The notes beneath the pieces were generated by a model, which had not been told where the DNA came from, ran no database searches, and saw nothing but the letters and a program-made list of their open reading frames with translations. Positions 1-6,734 of a stretch of DNA of 14,125 nucleotides are shown here, in pieces; within the stretch, counting starts at the first letter, position 1, and each line of letters begins with the position of its first letter. This DNA is from Spirochaetes bacterium ADurb.Bin110 (lineage in GTDB: Bacteria > Spirochaetota > Spirochaetia > Treponematales > Rectinemataceae), in assembly GCA_002070755.1 (NCBI GenBank), contig MWDY01000165.1:1-14125 (forward strand), read 5' to 3'. Made by a program: the position numbers and the translations under genes.

Positions 1-340
1 CCACCATGCGCGGATCGCGAGTCAATAGGCCATTGGCTTTAAGCGAAATATGATTTGCCGGATCGATCTGAGCCAGGGCACGGGCAAGGCCATGAGAACA
101 AGCACCCGCCTGCCCGGATAAACCACCACCTACTACTGTAATATATGCATCGAACTTATTTTCGCTATCGGTTACAAGAAGCGGCTTTCTAACTTGGGCA
201 ATTAGACCTTCAACTGCAAAATAATCCTTTAGATCTTTCTCGTTTATGAATATTTTACCTGAGCCATCTCGTAAGAAAACTCTGGCGACTGCGCATTTCC
301 TGCGGCCCGTGCCAATACCAAGATTGATGTTCTTTACCAT
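1..340 (-). CDS. rpsI: 30S ribosomal protein S9, 3' end cut by window edge
   Basis: Small-subunit ribosomal protein that sits in the head of the 30S subunit; in the family the C-terminal tail reaches toward the P-site tRNA. The first 113 codons are visible. They show the S9 hallmarks in order: a GTGRRK-type start (residues 8-13), AVARV, GSGKIFIN, VGGGLSGQAGA, HGLARAL and GLLTRDPRMV at the window edge. The usual length is about 130 residues, so only the basic C-terminal tail is missing. ATG at 340 is chosen because it gives the usual N-terminus and has a purine-rich GGAGAAGGA just upstream. It lies 16 bases after the rplM stop and is presumably cotranscribed with it. A Cys replaces the common Ser/Thr after RRK; otherwise it is ordinary. 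Confidence 0.97.
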   Translation of the reverse strand, partial: MVKNINLGIGTGRRKCAVARVFLRDGSGKIFINEKDLKDYFAVEGLIAQVRKPLLVTDSENKFDAYITVVGGGLSGQAGACSHGLARALAQIDPANHISLKANGLLTRDPRMV

Positions 341-356
341 TTCTTTCCTTCTCCGC

Positions 357-785
357 TCAAATATCTATTGCAATCGGATTCTGTGCTATATGCGGATGAT
401 CGGGACCAGCATAGACCTTTACATTCTTGAACAGCTTGCGGCCAAGAGGCCCCTTGGGCAACATGCCTTTGATTGCAATCTCTATTGGAGATACTGGATT
501 GCGGACGATAAGCTCTTCAAAGCTAATATCCTTAATACCACCAGGATATCCAGTATGGTGATAGTATGTTTTATTCTGACGTTTGCGCCCTGTTATATCG
601 ACTTTGTCAGCATTGATAATAATGACATAATCCCCTGTCTCTTGACTTGGAGTAAATGTCGGCTTGTTTTTGCCTCTCAAAATCGAAGCAACCTTAGCTG
701 CCACGCGACCAAGTGGCTTACCTGCTGCATCGATGACATACCAATTTCGATCGGTGGTTGCAGCAGTAAAAAATGCAGTCTTCAT
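357..785 (-). CDS. rplM: 50S ribosomal protein L13
   Basis: Early-assembling large-subunit ribosomal protein, 142 residues, the normal family length. Visible hallmarks: [20 protein letters not shown] (residues 14-33), [12 protein letters not shown] (51-62), HTGYPGGIK (77-85), the signature [12 protein letters not shown] (105-116) and [14 protein letters not shown] (124-137). ATG at 785 is preceded by AAGGTGAAGG. It is the first gene of the rplM-rpsI pair, the conserved order in bacteria, with only 16 bases between the genes. A sigma70-type promoter lies about 50 bases upstream. The leader is short, and no autoregulatory structure was obvious to me. Confidence 0.98.
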   Translation of the reverse strand: MKTAFFTAATTDRNWYVIDAAGKPLGRVAAKVASILRGKNKPTFTPSQETGDYVIIINADKVDITGRKRQNKTYYHHTGYPGGIKDISFEELIVRNPVSPIEIAIKGMLPKGPLGRKLFKNVKVYAGPDHPHIAQNPIAIDI

Positions 786-832
786 TTATATATGCCTTCA
801 CCTTATTGAGGAATACTTAAAAATGCGGGTGC

Positions 833-861
833 ATATTCCCACAGTTTCAAAAATCTGTCAA
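833..861 (-). promoter_or_regulatory. Sigma70-type promoter for rplM-rpsI
   Basis: A perfect -35 TTGACA (856-861, minus strand) is separated by exactly 17 bases from GAATAT (833-838). The -10 is weak (3 of 6 consensus bases), but the spacing is ideal. The start point would be near 826, giving a leader of about 40 bases before the rplM ATG. It lies between the upstream small membrane protein gene and rplM, so the ribosomal pair has its own promoter. Confidence 0.65.
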
Positions 862-884
862 GCATCCGAGCCAAAAAACAACTT

Positions 885-1163
885 TTAGTCTCCTTTTTTC
901 TCGGTAGCTTTCTCTTCATTTTCAGAATTCTTAGACTTGTTCTTCTCTTCTTCTTTTTCTCTCTCTTCTTCTTTTTTCTCTTCTATTTTATCTTTGATAT
1001 CTGCTATTCCAATAAAAACTGCAAGGGCACCAATCATTAAAGCTATTACAGGCAAAGCACCCCTAAGAAAAGCTAGGACATCACTCCACCATCCTAAAAT
1101 CCCTGGAATTACCATGAGTACCGCCACTACTATTAGTCCAATCCCAACTAATAATGCAGTCAT
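885..1163 (-). CDS. Small two-helix membrane protein with charged Lys/Glu tail
   Basis: A 92-residue protein that I cannot assign to a named family. It has two hydrophobic segments (about residues 3-24 and 36-55) joined by a short loop containing GWWSD and one Arg. The C-terminal tail from residue 56 is almost entirely Lys, Glu, Asp, Asn and Ser, and is likely cytosolic, extended or coiled-coil. ATG at 1163 follows AAAAGGAGAAGAG, a good Shine-Dalgarno. It is monocistronic: a promoter lies upstream at 1239-1267 and the ribosomal promoter begins about 25 bases after its stop. Small membrane proteins of this type are often stress-related, but nothing here shows a function. Composition and ribosome binding site support a real gene. 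Confidence 0.8.
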   Translation of the reverse strand: MTALLVGIGLIVVAVLMVIPGILGWWSDVLAFLRGALPVIALMIGALAVFIGIADIKDKIEEKKEEEREKEEEKNKSKNSENEEKATEKKGD

Positions 1164-1238
1164 TTCTCTTCTCCTTTTATTTGTTCAAACTTTCTAGCAT
1201 TTGTGTTTAGCGGACGGATATGTCCTCAATTGTTTTTT

Positions 1239-1267
1239 AATATAACACAAGCATCGATTATTCGCAA
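1239..1267 (-). promoter_or_regulatory. Sigma70-type promoter for the small membrane protein
   Basis: TTGCGA (1262-1267, minus strand), a 17-base spacer and TATATT (1239-1244). This predicts an untranslated leader of about 70 bases before ATG 1163. It lies in the 157-base divergent region shared with the ribonuclease gene promoter. Confidence 0.5.
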
Positions 1268-1285
1268 TGGAGCATTGATACACAC

Positions 1286-1314
1286 TTGTATATCGGCATC
1301 ATCGAGATTATAAA
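1286..1314 (+). promoter_or_regulatory. Promoter placed for a leaderless ribonuclease mRNA
   Basis: TTGTAT (1286-1291), a 17-base spacer and TATAAA (1309-1314). Only six bases (CAACAC) separate the -10 from ATG 1321, so the expected start point is at or next to the A of the start codon. No Shine-Dalgarno precedes that ATG, which agrees with leaderless translation. Confidence 0.5.
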
Positions 1315-1320
1315 CAACAC

Positions 1321-3252
1321 ATGATATCGCCTCGTTCTCTAGTCATGTATAAAACAAAACCCGCTATTGTTATCTCAAGCGATTTAGATAGGATTTTGAT
1401 AAAGACAATAGACGGAGATGAACGCAAGGTGCGAGTCAAAGATCTGGCCTTTATACATGCTGGCCCAATTGATTCCTTTCCACCTACTCAACATAGCAAA
1501 GAGGTATATGAAGCCCTAGAACTGCTCAAAGATGAAAACCCCGAAGGTCTCTCAATAATATCTTGGAATGAGTTTGCAGAACTTGCTTGGAGCAAAGCTG
1601 AGGCGCAGCATATCGTTATAGCTTGGAATATGCTTCTTGAAAACCCTGCCATAGAAATGCTCGATAATGGCTTTAGAATTCGAAGCAAAGAAGAACAGCT
1701 AAAACTCCTTGAAAAGGAAAGAATAAGAAAAGAAATTGCCGAAACTAGAAAAGCTTTCGTCGAGGCATTTGGATTCGCATGGAAAAAGCGCGATCCTTCC
1801 TCTATTGAGAAAAATGAGAATTTTAAGCCTTTCGTAGATGAATTAAGCAGGTTTGCACGTGGCCTTACATCAGATAGCCCAATTGCCCGCGATCTTGGAA
1901 TCAGATTGACACCACAAGCAGTCCATGAAGCCCTGCTTGCAACCGGATTTTGGGAACCTAGCTTCAATCCTTGGCCAGAGCGAAATGGATGTATATTATC
2001 CATGCCTCCAGAGCCAAAGAACATCCAAGAACGACCTGAATTGGCCTTGGATCGATTGGACTTGAGAAATCTTCCTTCCTTTGCTATCGATAATGCATGG
2101 TCCAAAGATCCAGACGATGCTATCTCTATGGAAGGCAATAGGGTTTGGGTACACGTTTCTGATCCTGTTTCCGCGATCGCTCCTTTTTCTACTGAAGATG
2201 AAGATGCGCGCACAAGGGCTTCTACCTTGTATTTACCAGAAAATACGATACCTATGCTTCACCACTCCTTGATCGAGGCCTTTGGGCTTGGCATTTTGCC
2301 AGAATCTAGGGCGATCTCATTCGGAATTACCATGCACAAAAATGGAAAAATCGAACAAATAACGATCGTACCAAGTATTATAAGAGTAACAAGGCTTACT
2401 TACGAGGAGGCCGATATCTTGCTCGAAGCCAATGCGGTATTACAAAATCTAAATAAAATTGCAGAAACAAGAAAAAAACTTAGACGAGATCAAGGCGCTG
2501 TAGATATTGAATTCCCTGAAGTATCGATTAGGACTATAGATAGTGATGTCGAGTTTCTGCCTGTTCCAGCAACCCGATCGGCAAAACTCGTGCAAGAACT
2601 CATGATTTTGGCGGGAGAAGCCGCTGCACGATGGGCTTATGCTATTGGTCTTCCATTTTCTTATGTTTCACAGGAGCCACCCATCTCCTCTGATTTAGCT
2701 GGCCGTGGTGTAGGACCATCGGAAAGTCTTGCAGAAAACTATGCACGGCGCAAGGTTATGCGGGCAGCTTTTGTGAGTTCTGCCTGCGCTGCTCATGCTG
2801 GCCTTGGCCTGTCATTCTATTCTCAAGTGACGAGCCCACTGCGGAGATATCAGGATATGTTGGCTCATTACCAGATACATGCGGAGCTTGCCCGACAAAA
2901 ATCCAGCCATAGATCATACGAAGGAACTCTTAGAGAAGTGCAAATGGGACTCAGCCGAGAAACGCTAGATGAAAGACTCTACCTCTATAGTCAGCAAGCA
3001 GCCAAAAATCGCCAAGCCGAACGAGATTCACGCCTTCATTGGACAATGGTTTACCTCAGCAAACATAGAGATTGGATTGGCCAAGCGACGGTTTTAGAGG
3101 TCGATAGAGGCGATGCTCAGATCTATATTCCATCTCTCGGAATCGAAATGCCTATCCGCATCTCTCGCAACATAAAACCAGATACGAACATAACTATCGC
3201 GCTGCGACGTATATCGATTCCTGAACTTACTGCAAGTTTCGATATTATTTAG
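1321..3252 (+). CDS. RNB-domain (RNase II/R family) exoribonuclease
   Basis: A 643-residue processive 3'-to-5' exoribonuclease of the RNase II/RNB superfamily, presumably cytosolic and acting in RNA turnover. The N-terminal ~50 residues look like a small beta-barrel. A helical segment (about 60-150) with a winged-helix-like start follows. The RNB core begins near 246 and includes the acidic metal-binding run IDNAWSKDPDDAIS (D263, D265, D266) and VHVSDP. The family signature TSPLRRYQD lies at 504-512, with GLSFYSQ just before it. The C-terminal ~60 residues resemble a degenerate S1/OB fold. Catalytic residues appear intact. The start at 1321 keeps the conserved-looking SLVMYK motif; the only nearby alternative, ATG 1345, also lacks a ribosome binding site. 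It is convergent with the sugar permease gene. It is not a classic rnr or rnb, so no symbol is given. Confidence 0.92.
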   Translation: MISPRSLVMYKTKPAIVISSDLDRILIKTIDGDERKVRVKDLAFIHAGPIDSFPPTQHSKEVYEALELLKDENPEGLSIISWNEFAELAWSKAEAQHIVIAWNMLLENPAIEMLDNGFRIRSKEEQLKLLEKERIRKEIAETRKAFVEAFGFAWKKRDPSSIEKNENFKPFVDELSRFARGLTSDSPIARDLGIRLTPQAVHEALLATGFWEPSFNPWPERNGCILSMPPEPKNIQERPELALDRLDLRNLPSFAIDNAWSKDPDDAISMEGNRVWVHVSDPVSAIAPFSTEDEDARTRASTLYLPENTIPMLHHSLIEAFGLGILPESRAISFGITMHKNGKIEQITIVPSIIRVTRLTYEEADILLEANAVLQNLNKIAETRKKLRRDQGAVDIEFPEVSIRTIDSDVEFLPVPATRSAKLVQELMILAGEAAARWAYAIGLPFSYVSQEPPISSDLAGRGVGPSESLAENYARRKVMRAAFVSSACAAHAGLGLSFYSQVTSPLRRYQDMLAHYQIHAELARQKSSHRSYEGTLREVQMGLSRETLDERLYLYSQQAAKNRQAERDSRLHWTMVYLSKHRDWIGQATVLEVDRGDAQIYIPSLGIEMPIRISRNIKPDTNITIALRRISIPELTASFDII

Positions 3253-3279
3253 AATTAGCTATATCTATCAGTAGGATCA

Positions 3280-4146
3280 CTATTTTATTGCACCTGCAAT
3301 CATTCCCTTGACAATGTATTTCTGAGCAAAGAGGAAAAACACAATTACGGGAATCATTGCCATAAGTATAGCTGTAAGAATGAGATCCCATTGTTTGACA
3401 AAAGCCCCAGCAAAATTGGAAACAGCTAATGGCACCGTCATTACATCATTGCCTTTGCCAAGAACAAGAAGAGGCAAAAGATAATCGTTCCAAATCCAGA
3501 TACCATTTAAAACCAGCACTGTGGCCTGGATTGGCTTGAGAATAGGGAAAATAATCCTAAAGAAGATTTGGTGCTTATGACATCCATCGATAGTAGCAGC
3601 TTCCTCTAATTCCAGAGGAATGCTTTTAATAAAACCATGAAACATAAAGATAGAAAGAGGTGCACCAAAGCCGACATAACTTAGAATAATCCCTTGATAG
3701 GTACGCAATAGCCTTATGCCTGTAGCTACAGTCACGGTACGAAACCATGATAAAAGCGGAAACATGACAATTTGGAAGGGGATCACCATAGAAGCGACAA
3801 AAATAAAGAATATGAATGAAGAAACCTTGGTTTTTGTCCTCACTAGCGCCCATCCAGCCATCGCAGAAAAGACATTGATCAAGATTAAAGAAGCAGCGGT
3901 TATTATCGTACTTGAAAGAAGTGAGCTAGGATAGCGAACCGATTCGCTAGTCCAGATTTTGACGATATTATCGACAATAGTCTCCCATCTTTTCGGCCAA
4001 GCTAGGGGATATTGTGTCACTTCGAAAGATGTCTTAGCCGAATTGATGAGCACGAGGAAAAAAGGAAATAAAAAGACTATAAAAAGTATGGCAGTGACTA
4101 TTTCGGCAAGGAGAGATGCTGGTTTTCTAATCCTAGCGCTTTTCAT
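3280..4146 (-). CDS. Sugar ABC transporter permease, MalG type
   Basis: Inner-membrane permease, 288 residues, about six transmembrane segments, of the binding-protein-dependent sugar uptake family (CUT1). The EAA loop that contacts the ATPase is present: EEAATIDG (181-188) ending at IFP (199-201). The C-terminus GMIAGAIK is the usual end of MalG-like proteins. ATG at 4146 overlaps the upstream permease stop by four bases (ATGA), with AAGGAG eight bases before it, so translation is coupled. It is the last gene of the three-gene operon. No ATPase gene is present, so a shared MsmK/MalK-like ATPase encoded elsewhere is inferred. The substrate cannot be read from the sequence. Only 27 bases separate it from the convergent ribonuclease gene, with no clear terminator. 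Confidence 0.93.
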   Translation of the reverse strand: MKSARIRKPASLLAEIVTAILFIVFLFPFFLVLINSAKTSFEVTQYPLAWPKRWETIVDNIVKIWTSESVRYPSSLLSSTIITAASLILINVFSAMAGWALVRTKTKVSSFIFFIFVASMVIPFQIVMFPLLSWFRTVTVATGIRLLRTYQGIILSYVGFGAPLSIFMFHGFIKSIPLELEEAATIDGCHKHQIFFRIIFPILKPIQATVLVLNGIWIWNDYLLPLLVLGKGNDVMTVPLAVSNFAGAFVKQWDLILTAILMAMIPVIVFFLFAQKYIVKGMIAGAIK

Positions 4147-5063
4147 AGCTCAATCTCCTTTTTCTTGTTAACATTCACCTGTATGATCGAAATGATCGCT
4201 AGTATAAGGAAAAAGATAAACGCCCTTGCTTGTGCTTCGGACAGCTTGTTTGAAATAAAAGCAGTATTATATATGTTGAGAGCGAGAAGCTCCGTTCCAA
4301 AAATAGGTTGACCCATCAACATAGTAGAAGGTCCGCCGCTCGTCAACGAAACATTGACATCGAATTGCTTGAAGGAATTCACAAGCGTAAGAAACATAGT
4401 AACTGTAAAAGCCTGAGCACACAGAGGTATTGTGATAGATTTGAGACGAACCCAAGTTGTAGCCCCATCTATTCTTGAAGCCTCGATGAGTTCCTGGGGA
4501 ATATTTTCAATCGCTGCAACATAGATCATCATTATGTAGCCAGCGTACTGCCATGTGCCTACGATGATCATTGCTGCGATTGCAGTATTAGGCTTGCTTA
4601 GCATCAAATTGGCTGGATCAGATAAAAAATCAAGAGCAGGTATGATAGAACCAAGCGAAGGAAGGGCATTATTGAAGATAAACTGCCAAATATAACCAAG
4701 AATGATTCCGCCTATGAGATTAGGCACGAAAAAGCCAACTCGATATAAATTCTTGAATCGGAGATCGCCCGTTACAAACAGAGCCAGCACGAAAGCTACG
4801 ATATTGATGACTATCATGTTTAAAATCGTATATACAAAGGTGATCCCGAAAGAGTACAAAAAGGATGGATCTTTCAAGCTATTAGAAAAATTCTCGAAAC
4901 CTACAAACTTCAAACTACTGTCTACCCTCGCCGATGAGGTCCAATTGGTAAACGCATAATAAGAGCCCAACACAAATGGAATTACCATGACCATGATGAA
5001 CGCAAAAAGTACAGGCAAAAGAAATATCCAAAACACCAATGCAGATTCCGTCTTTTTTGTCAT
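4143..5063 (-). CDS. Sugar ABC transporter permease, MalF/UgpA type
   Basis: A 306-residue inner-membrane permease, the partner of the MalG-type protein in a CUT1 sugar importer. It has an N-terminal helix (about 12-32), the typical periplasmic stretch FVGFENFSNSLKDPSF (53-68) and further helices. The EAA loop is EASRIDGATTWVRLKSITIP (194-213). ATG at 5063 follows AGGGGAG. It lies 127 bases downstream of the binding-protein gene, and a strong hairpin with a T-rich tail in that gap probably lowers its expression relative to the binding protein. It is translationally coupled to the next permease. Confidence 0.94.
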   Translation of the reverse strand: MTKKTESALVFWIFLLPVLFAFIMVMVIPFVLGSYYAFTNWTSSARVDSSLKFVGFENFSNSLKDPSFLYSFGITFVYTILNMIVINIVAFVLALFVTGDLRFKNLYRVGFFVPNLIGGIILGYIWQFIFNNALPSLGSIIPALDFLSDPANLMLSKPNTAIAAMIIVGTWQYAGYIMMIYVAAIENIPQELIEASRIDGATTWVRLKSITIPLCAQAFTVTMFLTLVNSFKQFDVNVSLTSGGPSTMLMGQPIFGTELLALNIYNTAFISNKLSEAQARAFIFFLILAIISIIQVNVNKKKEIEL

Positions 5064-5091
5064 ACTTTCTCCCCTATTCTATTGAGGATTT

Positions 5092-5132
5092 CAAAACAAA
5101 ACCGCCTGCATCCACATTAGCAATGCAGGCGG
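5092..5132 (-). terminator. Intra-operon hairpin: partial terminator or mRNA stabiliser
   Basis: A perfect 10-bp inverted repeat, CCGCCTGCAT/ATGCAGGCGG (5102-5111 and 5123-5132), has an 11-base loop. On the minus strand it is followed by TTTTGTTTTG. It sits between the binding-protein stop and the first permease. The interrupted T tract suggests incomplete termination, and the stem would also protect the 3' end of a binding-protein-only mRNA. Such structures are common in binding-protein transporter operons. Confidence 0.75.
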
Positions 5133-5190
5133 CCCAAATCAAGCGCATTTCGCGGACAGCTCCGCTGGAAAAGTATTCTATTATGAGAAA

Positions 5191-6423
5191 TTATTTCTTG
5201 GCATTATCCTTGAATGCTTTGGTCATTAAATCGATGAATTGAGCCTTGCTGATGCTGCCAGCTGCAAACTGATTGTAGATTGGTGTAAGCACCTTGTCTC
5301 TAAAATCGCCCGAGAAGTAATACTGATTCCAGCTGTAGACCTTGCCAGCAGCTGACCACTGCTGAACAGATTTGGAGAGCTGACCTTCTGGGCTGAGAGT
5401 CACGTTCGAGAAGGCTGGAATCATGCCTGCTTCTTTGACCATGTAATTATTTCCTTCTGGAGTCATGACAAGGTCGTTAAGAAATTTTTTGGCAAGCGCG
5501 ATGTTCTTCGATTCCTTGTTGATCGCATAATAAGATGGAGCTGAAACGAAGATACCATCGGTAACCTTCTTCATCGATCCATGAGGAGCAAAAGCCATTT
5601 TGAATGTGGCATTTGCATCCTTTAGGTTAGGATCTACCCAGTTTCCCTGGTGCAAGAAGACAGCCTTGCCGGTTGCAAAGGCTCCAACTTGAGCGTCATA
5701 GTTACCTGTAAGAAGGATCGCTTTATCTGAATATTTAAATAGAAGCTCTACCCAGTCTGCATACTCTTGAAGTCGTTGCGCGTCGACCTTGCCAGCCAGC
5801 AGATCGTTCGTCACAGAGAGGTCACCATAAGGCAAACCATTGGATAGCAAAGAGTTAAAATTATGATGAGCGGTAACCCATCCCATCTCGATGGATGCGG
5901 CCATGGAGACAACCGAATTGATGCCTAGATCCTTCTTCATAGAATCGAGCTTTTCAAAGGCTTTCTTATATGCATCGAAGTTGTTCAGAGTCTTGGGATC
6001 AATGCCAGCCTTAGCCAGGAGGTCGGCATTGTAGGCTAATCCCCATCCCTCGATTGCCACAGGAAATCCATAGACCTTTCCATTATATTTAAAGGGAACA
6101 GAAGTCTTGGTAACCCAGGATTCATTCGAGAGGTCTAGGATGATTCCTTCCCACTCCTTGTAAGCCTCCAAGCCGTCGAAAGCGAAGATATCTGGCATAT
6201 CTCCTGCTGCATAGTCCGCCTTGAGTTGAGGACCCATACCGCCAGATGTACCACCGATCGATTTGATCACAACAGTTACGCCATTTTTCTGGCCCCATGC
6301 CGCGGCATAGGCTTTAAGCTGAGCATCGATCTCGGGCTTATTCTGCATCAACGTAAGCTTCCCGGCGCCAAATACAGCAGTCACCGTCAATAGCGCCATG
6401 AATACCAACATAAGCCGTTTCAT
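5191..6423 (-). CDS. Sugar ABC transporter solute-binding protein
   Basis: Extracytoplasmic sugar-binding protein (family 1, MalE-like), 410 residues. The N-terminus MKR followed by a hydrophobic run (4-18) and a likely signal peptidase I site after VFG (G19) marks it as exported. There is no lipobox Cys. The body shows family features: LKADYAAGDMPDIFAFDG, an IEGWGLAYNADLLAKAGID stretch, a GKAVFLHQGNW segment (the GKaAM-like motif) and a C-terminal helical region. ATG at 6423 is chosen over an in-frame ATG at 6441 because AAGGAGG lies eight bases before it. It is the first gene of the operon, under a strong promoter with an operator at the start point. The ligand is unknown; the neighbours only say carbohydrate. 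Confidence 0.94.
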   Translation of the reverse strand: MKRLMLVFMALLTVTAVFGAGKLTLMQNKPEIDAQLKAYAAAWGQKNGVTVVIKSIGGTSGGMGPQLKADYAAGDMPDIFAFDGLEAYKEWEGIILDLSNESWVTKTSVPFKYNGKVYGFPVAIEGWGLAYNADLLAKAGIDPKTLNNFDAYKKAFEKLDSMKKDLGINSVVSMAASIEMGWVTAHHNFNSLLSNGLPYGDLSVTNDLLAGKVDAQRLQEYADWVELLFKYSDKAILLTGNYDAQVGAFATGKAVFLHQGNWVDPNLKDANATFKMAFAPHGSMKKVTDGIFVSAPSYYAINKESKNIALAKKFLNDLVMTPEGNNYMVKEAGMIPAFSNVTLSPEGQLSKSVQQWSAAGKVYSWNQYYFSGDFRDKVLTPIYNQFAAGSISKAQFIDLMTKAFKDNAKK

Positions 6424-6464
6424 ACTATATTCCTCCTTCATGCTTTTCGATTAAGTTTGATTGC

Positions 6465-6477
6465 TTAACCGGTTTAA
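6465..6477 (-). promoter_or_regulatory. LacI-family-type operator at the sugar ABC operon start point
   Basis: The segment TTAACCGGTTTAA contains the perfect 8-bp palindrome AACCGGTT, centred on CCGG. CG-centred A/T-flanked palindromes of this kind are the usual operators of LacI/GalR regulators. It begins three bases downstream of the -10 and covers the expected transcription start, so a bound protein would block initiation. The regulator gene is not in the window. Confidence 0.6.
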
Positions 6478-6479
6478 TA

Positions 6480-6507
6480 ATAGTAGCATAAAAATCTAGA
6501 TTGTCAA
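6480..6507 (-). promoter_or_regulatory. Sigma70-type promoter of the sugar ABC operon
   Basis: Perfect -35 TTGACA (6502-6507, minus strand), a 16-base spacer and TACTAT (6480-6485, four of six consensus bases). The expected start is near 6473, inside the palindromic operator. The leader to ATG 6423 is about 50 bases and ends in a consensus Shine-Dalgarno. Confidence 0.7.
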
Positions 6508-6698
6508 GAAGGGAATCTTATTCACTGGGCTTGAAGAAATGCTGCTTAGCTATCTTTGCACAAATTTGTCGTGCACCCATCTTATTCAAGAACTACAAAT
6601 CTGTACTGCGCCCATTTTATTTCTTGCATTTGAGGCGGGCATGCATATGTTATCACGAACACAAAACAAAAAAATCATCGAAGGGAAAAAGCAGAATC

Positions 6699-6727
6699 TT
6701 GACCGCTCATGTGCTTCGACTTATGAT
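6699..6727 (+). promoter_or_regulatory. Promoter placed for a leaderless symporter mRNA
   Basis: TTGACC (6699-6704), a 17-base spacer and TATGAT (6722-6727) form a near-consensus promoter. Seven bases then separate the -10 from ATG 6735, so transcription would start at the start codon. No Shine-Dalgarno is seen before 6735 or the alternative ATG 6723, which itself overlaps the -10. Confidence 0.6.
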
Positions 6728-6734
6728 TGCTTAT

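Noticed and set aside
246..809. Long plus-strand open frame across rplM and rpsI
   Set aside because: It is antisense to two certain ribosomal protein genes, with non-protein-like composition and no ribosome binding site.
1488..2213. A 241-codon minus-strand open frame inside the ribonuclease gene
   Set aside because: Its Ser/Arg-rich product has no recognisable motif and lies opposite a gene with intact RNB motifs.
3253..3279. Bidirectional terminator between the convergent ribonuclease and permease genes
   Set aside because: The 27-base gap has no stem-loop with a T tract on either strand that I can support.
6501..6734. N-terminal extension of the symporter to TTG 6501
   Set aside because: The extension is not membrane-like, overlaps the divergent promoter and lacks a ribosome binding site. 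The family start and promoter placement favour ATG 6735.
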